Assembly (NCBI GenBank): GCA_964617665.1 | Contig: CAZUAH010000617.1 | Coordinates: 1 to 7,916 of the forward strand | DNA from: JADHUC01 sp964617665 | Lineage (GTDB): Bacteria > Planctomycetota > Planctomycetia > Pirellulales > Pirellulaceae | Direction: 5' to 3' | Length of the DNA: 7,916 bases | Part shown: in pieces, positions 5,728-7,916 of the stretch | How the letters are laid out: each line of letters begins with the position of its first letter | How positions within the stretch are numbered: the first letter of the stretch is position 1 | Made by a program: the position numbers and the translations under genes | The notes under the pieces: model-generated | The model's database searches: none | The model's input: only the letters and a program-made list of their open reading frames with translations | What the model was told of the DNA's origin: nothing

Positions 5728-7916
5728 ATGAGCGATTGGAAAAGCCGTGTTGGCGGCGACCCGTGGAAAAACGTCATCATGCTGGAGTGTGAAACGGTTG
5801 CCAATTCGAGCTTGATGCAGAACGGCGAGGAGAACAATGGGGCAGTCGAGCAACACGGACTGGATCCACCTGTTTCATTTGGTTACCAAATCCTGGACGA
5901 CGGTGAATTCCCGTCCTATATCGTGTGGCAGACAGGACGTCTTTTCGTTGTCGGTCCGAGCAAGACGGCATTGGAGAAAGCGGTAGCGATCGCCGAAGAC
6001 CTCAAACTGGCGCACTTGCACGTGGTGCTGTTGAACTGGCATTCTTCCGCCGATTGGGAAGGGCTTTTTGCGCTATTGAACGACACGAGCATCAAGAGCG
6101 CCACCTTATGGACCTCGTATTGGATCTGGGACGAATGCTCGGAAAAACTTAGCAACGAGCAACGAGAGAAAACGAGGGTGCTGGATCACAGCGACTATGA
6201 AGAAGACAAAGGCAAAGAAGAACACCTCCCCAAAGAGGGTTCTATGAGAGTCATTGCCTTTGAGAAGGAGATGACGGAGGAATTCACCCATGGCGTGAAG
6301 ATGTCGACGAGCTACACGCTCTTTGACACACCGTGCCTGCGAGTCGAATTCTGCTGCAATAACGAGCGCATCACGATTGATTTCGCCTTTATGCTAGATC
6401 CGCAACCTGAGCAGGAGACAAGCGGGAGTATCGATGCGTGGCTTGGGAGTATCCGCCTTGGATGTGACAAGAACTCACACAAACACCCTGAGTTGAGCGA
6501 TCAACTTTGGGGACGTTACAGCAGACTCTTCGCTTTGTTTGCGGAGCTTTCGGCCCGCAAGCAGCCAGATAAAGAGAGCAGTTTCGGGCTGGGCTTGCTG
6601 TTCACCAGAGATTATGGCTTTGACGCACCCGTATATCGCACGAACGAATGGAAAAAGTTCAGAATCGGCGACAAAAATCCACCCTTCCCTAATGCGCAGA
6701 CGGGCACTTCAGAGAAGTTGGCGGACGAGAACATCCTCGCGCAGACTGTGGTGCTCTTGCTCTGTGGCGGGTTGATGAAGAAGCATAAAGGCGAACTTGT
6801 TGATCCGGGTTACGAATTGGACATCGTCATTGAAGGGGCCCCGGAAACCAAGAAACGGCTGTCGATCCTCGAATGGCGGCTGCATCAACTGAACTGTTGG
6901 GCCAATCCCTTTTGGGCCAAACTTGAGCAGTCTCCTCAGAGGCTATCAGTCGTGCTAATGACCACACCGGATACCCAAGCGGTCGTCGAGGATTGTGTTG
7001 CACGTTTTGAAGGGCAATTCCCAGAGCGTGAAACCCATCTACTGGATATTCGGCAAGTTGCGGCCCAACTTGTTCCCCAACTTGAGGACTCCGGTGGTGG
7101 GTTCGCTACAGACGTCGACGGAGGATGGCGGCTCTACCCGCGCGGCCACATGGATAGTCTGCGTTTCCTAGCAAAGGAAAAGACAGGCCTTTTGAAGGGC
7201 AAGAGAGTTGCGATTGTCGTTGCGCACAACAATCTGGGCGCCCTATTCGATGACAAAACGAGTGCCCACTTGAAGGAAATCGCTCCCTCCAACAATCACT
7301 TTGCCGTCGAGCTTTTTCATTATGACAAAAGCGCACGCAATCCCGATCCGCGCTGGGAGGAACTCAGTTACTGCGAAGCCCCCGAATCTCCCTGTCTCAG
7401 CAAGAGATGGTACGCTGGCGCCGGCGAAGCCGAAGACGCTTTTTACTCCTCATTGACTTGGTACGTCAATCTTGAACGAATCGAGAATCTTGAAGGGTCC
7501 CAGTTTCTCGATGAACTGGGCTACCTTGGCGTTGATTCTTCGAGTGGAGATGCAGCCACTCCACGGCAGGATCTCGATCAAATTACGCATGCGAAGGACG
7601 TCCGCGTATTGGGAATTGGACACCGCGCCGACGGCGAGGAAGCCGTTGCTCGAGGTTTGTGCGGTCACGAACGCTACCTTGGCGTGCGCACGCAGGACCA
7701 GATCAGACAGGCTGAGTTCAGAGACGCGTTCAAAGGTGTGGGTAAATTGGCCCAAGCGACATTGCCATCCACCTTCGTTCCAGTCAAGTGCGATAAGAAG
7801 ACTCCATTTGTCTTAACAGTGCCAAGGGATAAGGAATATGTATGGGGCGGTTACGAATTGGCGCTCCGGCGGCCCAGATTCTCTTCACGATTGGGGATCA
7901 TTTTGAGGGACTCCAC
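5728..7916 (+). CDS. Large protein of unknown function, 3' end outside the window
   Basis: The frame is open from ATG 5728 to the last base, giving 729 complete codons with no stop; the C-terminus lies beyond the window. I do not recognise the family. It has no signal peptide and no convincing membrane segment (the longest apolar run, about 336-348, VVLLLCGG, is too short), so it is probably cytoplasmic. Residues about 72-130 alternate strands and helices (LFVVG, HVVLLNW, ATLWTSY), like an alpha/beta unit. A highly charged Asp/Glu/Lys segment at about 155-170 looks like a linker. Later strand-like runs are RLSVVLMTTP (about 402-411), KRVAIVVAHNN (492-502) and VRVLGIGH (near 625-632), suggesting two or three further alpha/beta parts. 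Trp and Cys are fairly frequent. No P-loop, protease, nuclease or glycosidase motif is visible. Its tight placement after the GlgE-like gene suggests a shared pathway or complex. The reading frame is certain; function is unknown. Confidence 0.85.
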   Translation, partial: MSDWKSRVGGDPWKNVIMLECETVANSSLMQNGEENNGAVEQHGLDPPVSFGYQILDDGEFPSYIVWQTGRLFVVGPSKTALEKAVAIAEDLKLAHLHVVLLNWHSSADWEGLFALLNDTSIKSATLWTSYWIWDECSEKLSNEQREKTRVLDHSDYEEDKGKEEHLPKEGSMRVIAFEKEMTEEFTHGVKMSTSYTLFDTPCLRVEFCCNNERITIDFAFMLDPQPEQETSGSIDAWLGSIRLGCDKNSHKHPELSDQLWGRYSRLFALFAELSARKQPDKESSFGLGLLFTRDYGFDAPVYRTNEWKKFRIGDKNPPFPNAQTGTSEKLADENILAQTVVLLLCGGLMKKHKGELVDPGYELDIVIEGAPETKKRLSILEWRLHQLNCWANPFWAKLEQSPQRLSVVLMTTPDTQAVVEDCVARFEGQFPERETHLLDIRQVAAQLVPQLEDSGGGFATDVDGGWRLYPRGHMDSLRFLAKEKTGLLKGKRVAIVVAHNNLGALFDDKTSAHLKEIAPSNNHFAVELFHYDKSARNPDPRWEELSYCEAPESPCLSKRWYAGAGEAEDAFYSSLTWYVNLERIENLEGSQFLDELGYLGVDSSSGDAATPRQDLDQITHAKDVRVLGIGHRADGEEAVARGLCGHERYLGVRTQDQIRQAEFRDAFKGVGKLAQATLPSTFVPVKCDKKTPFVLTVPRDKEYVWGGYELALRRPRFSSRLGIILRDS

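Noticed and set aside
5953..5988. VVGPSKTALEK in the unknown protein as a Walker A P-loop
   Set aside because: The spacing and residues do not fit GxxxxGK[ST]. No Walker B acid run follows at a suitable distance.
6727..6780. Apolar run in the unknown protein as a transmembrane helix
   Set aside because: Only about 12-13 apolar residues, interrupted by Gln and Thr and flanked by charged residues, so too short to span a membrane.

Overview
The window is a compact bacterial gene cluster, all on the + strand, at roughly 54-57% GC by eye. Gene content points to carbohydrate metabolism. I cannot place the organism beyond a mid-GC bacterium. Nothing here is diagnostic of a phylum, and no rRNA, tRNA, CRISPR, insertion sequence or integrase is visible.

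Layout: (1) 56-322, the C-terminal end of a ROK-family sugar-kinase-like gene, cut off upstream by in-frame stops. (2) 430-1563, a second, full-length ROK-family protein whose usual catalytic aspartates are not recognisable. (3) 1587-2645 (or 1560-2645, by ATGA overlap), a HIT-superfamily protein of the galactose-1-phosphate uridylyltransferase (GalT) type with an intact HxHxQ active site. (4) 2694-3839, a SorC/DeoR-type sugar-responsive transcription regulator. (5) a 127-bp gap with two short palindromes and a TACAAT box, the only place with room for an internal promoter. (6) 3967-5700, a GlgE-like GH13 protein. (7) 5728 to the window edge, at least 729 codons of a soluble protein I do not recognise, with a strong ribosome binding site 27 bp after the GlgE-like gene.

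The most notable gene is the GlgE-like one. It keeps the GlgE fold signature, nucleophile and acid/base. It lacks the roughly 95-residue helical domain S used for dimerisation in known GlgE. It has also replaced the third catalytic Asp (NTPDIL becomes NTAQNL), two residues equivalent to recalled phosphate-pocket positions (ENPPKKY becomes QDPPNRY) and the maltose-contacting Lys (SEKY becomes SEQY). It is therefore unlikely to be an ordinary maltose-1-phosphate maltosyltransferase. With a ROK protein that looks like a pseudokinase, a divergent GalT-like enzyme, a dedicated SorC regulator and a large unknown protein, the cluster may be an undescribed sugar-phosphate or glucan pathway. That is inference from gene content; no substrate can be read from the sequence. 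TreS, maltokinase and GlgB, the usual GlgE partners, are not in the window.
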